Assembly: GCA_964651325.1 (NCBI GenBank)
Contig: CAZYXP010000163.1
Coordinates: forward strand, 1-8,882
DNA length: 8,882 bases
Source: JADFOB01 sp964651325
GTDB lineage: Bacteria; Planctomycetota; Phycisphaerae; UBA1845
Direction: 5' to 3'
Shown piece by piece: positions 7,871 to 8,882 of this stretch. How positions within the stretch are numbered: position 1 is the first letter of the stretch; every line of letters starts with the position of its first letter. The notes below the pieces were generated by a model. It was not told the DNA's origin. It worked only from the letters and a program-made list of their open reading frames with translations, and did no database searches. Both the position numbers and the translations under genes were made by a program.

Positions 7871-8882
7871 ATGCTGGCGATTACGAATATTTCTGAGTTG
7901 GCGGTGGTCCCGCCCGGACCCGTTCCAGGGAAGTCCATGGGGCAAATCGAGACGATTTCCTCGGCCGCCCTGCTGGTGAATGGAGATCGCATTGCCTGGT
8001 TCGGTCCGCAGCGCGATCTTCAATTGCCCGCCGAATGTGACGTGCTCGATGCCCGCGGTGGCTGCGTGATGCCCGGCTTGATTGATTGCCACACGCACAC
8101 GGTGTTTGCGGGCAGCCGGGAGGGGGAGTTCGTGCGCCGCATCGAGGGGGCGAGCTACGCCCAAGTCGCCGAAGAAGGCGGCGGCATCAAGACCACGGTT
8201 CAGGCCGTTCGGGCGGCAAGCCTCGACGAGTTGGTCGAGGGGGCAATGCCCAGGCTCGCGCGTATGCTGGCTCGCGGCGTGACGACCGTGGAAATCAAGA
8301 GCGGATACGGCCTGACTGTCGATGACGAGATCAAGATGCTTCAGGCCATCCGGCGGCTCGGCGAGATGCAGCCGATGGAAGTCGTGGGTACCTACCTGGC
8401 CGCCCATACCGTGCCTGAAGAATACACGGGGCGCCCGGACAAATACTTGGATTTGATCCTCGATGAGCGTTTGTTGCGCCGCATTCACGAGGAGGGGCTT
8501 GCGGAATTCTGCGACGTGTTCTGCGAGAAAACGGCTTTTGACGTGGCGCAATCCCGCCGTGTGCTGACCGCCGCATCCGCGATGGGCTTGCGCCCGAAGC
8601 TGCACGCCGACCAGATTACGCAGATTGGTGCCACTGTAATGGCGGCGGAAGTCGGCGCTATTTCGGCCGATCACCTGGAAACGATCCACGATGAGGGCAT
8701 CGCGGCGATGAAAGCCGCCGGCTGTGTGGCGGTGCTGCTGCCCGGTTGCTCGTTCTATCTGGGCGTGGAGCAGGCGCCGGCGCGGCGCATTCTGGACGCA
8801 GACTTGCCCGTGGCGATTGCTACCGATTACAATCCGGGCAGCAGTATGGTCGAATCGTTGCCGCTGGTCATGGGCATCGCTT
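7871..8882 (+). CDS. hutI: Imidazolonepropionase (partial, 3' end outside window)
   Basis: HutI hydrolyses 4-imidazolone-5-propanoate to N-formimino-L-glutamate, the third step of histidine degradation, in the cytoplasm. The visible 337 residues carry the amidohydrolase metal site and substrate motifs: DCHTHTVFAGSR with H74 and H76, the EEGGGI turn (101-106), TTVEIKSGYGL (138-148), GTYLAAHTVP with H179, CDVFCE (214-219), KLHADQ with H245, SADHLE with H268, LLPGCSFYLG (289-298) and ATDYNPGSS with D319. About 70-80 residues are expected beyond the window edge, given a usual length near 410. ATG 7871-7873 has GAGG 9 bases upstream. It is transcribed away from the selenoprotein gene; no other hut gene is visible, so an operon can only continue to the right. 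Confidence 0.95.
   Translation, partial: MLAITNISELAVVPPGPVPGKSMGQIETISSAALLVNGDRIAWFGPQRDLQLPAECDVLDARGGCVMPGLIDCHTHTVFAGSREGEFVRRIEGASYAQVAEEGGGIKTTVQAVRAASLDELVEGAMPRLARMLARGVTTVEIKSGYGLTVDDEIKMLQAIRRLGEMQPMEVVGTYLAAHTVPEEYTGRPDKYLDLILDERLLRRIHEEGLAEFCDVFCEKTAFDVAQSRRVLTAASAMGLRPKLHADQITQIGATVMAAEVGAISADHLETIHDEGIAAMKAAGCVAVLLPGCSFYLGVEQAPARRILDADLPVAIATDYNPGSSMVESLPLVMGIA

Noticed and set aside
5515..7896. A 793-codon plus-strand open frame across the GT87 and selenoprotein genes.
   Set aside because: It is antisense to clear genes, rich in Arg/His/Gln/Pro with no recognisable domain, and a by-product of GC-rich codons on the other strand.
7714..7896. A 60-codon plus-strand frame in the divergent gap containing several Cys residues.
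   Set aside because: No convincing ribosome-binding site or family resemblance; it runs into hutI and overlaps the probable regulatory region.
7468..7992. Extending the selenoprotein start upstream to 7992.
   Set aside because: The extension is antisense to hutI, has no signal or domain, and bypasses the good AAGGAG site and the signal peptide beginning at 7644.

Overview
The window looks like chromosomal DNA of a Planctomycetota bacterium, probably from the Phycisphaerae side; this is an inference. The main clue is the leftmost gene, a membrane protein ending in the CxxCGYNL...CPECG zinc-ribbon signature that is very common in planctomycete membrane proteins. GC-rich codon use and frequent GTG/TTG starts fit. 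There are no RNA genes, CRISPR arrays or insertion sequences. Seven genes are present; two are cut by the window edges.

Layout, left to right. (1) 1-903, minus: 3'-truncated membrane protein with a C-terminal zinc ribbon. (2) 996-5381, minus: an electron-transfer flavoprotein operon read right to left as etfB, etfA, a 74-residue YgiT/MqsA-type zinc-finger gene, then a 738-residue membrane-bound heterodisulfide-reductase-like Fe-S protein of the EtfD/EMO type. Together EtfAB would collect electrons from acyl-CoA (or other) dehydrogenases, and the Fe-S/cytochrome-b-like protein would pass them to the quinone pool. (3) 5584-7122, minus: a GT-C glycosyltransferase of family GT87. (4) 7156-7644, minus: a TlpA/ResA-like thioredoxin-fold protein whose reading frame contains one in-frame TGA. 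(5) 7871 to the right edge, plus: hutI, imidazolonepropionase of histidine degradation, divergent from (4) across a 226-base regulatory gap.

The most notable item is (4). An ordinary gene caller would report two unrelated fragments or a pseudogene. The TGA (7468-7470) sits exactly where the first cysteine of the thioredoxin CPPC motif should be, giving UPPC. The frame continues unbroken on both sides. Directly 3' of the TGA the mRNA can form a near-perfect two-storey hairpin (9 bp + 7 bp, GGC apical loop) at the position expected for a bacterial SECIS element. This is therefore very probably an unannotated selenoprotein with Sec at residue 59 and resolving Cys at residue 62, predicted to be exported. 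The selenocysteine machinery (selA, selB, selC, selD) is not in this window.

The selenoprotein and the GT87 gene are 33 bases apart on one strand and are probably co-transcribed. A candidate promoter for them lies in the divergent gap and overlaps a perfect TTCACGTGAA palindrome.
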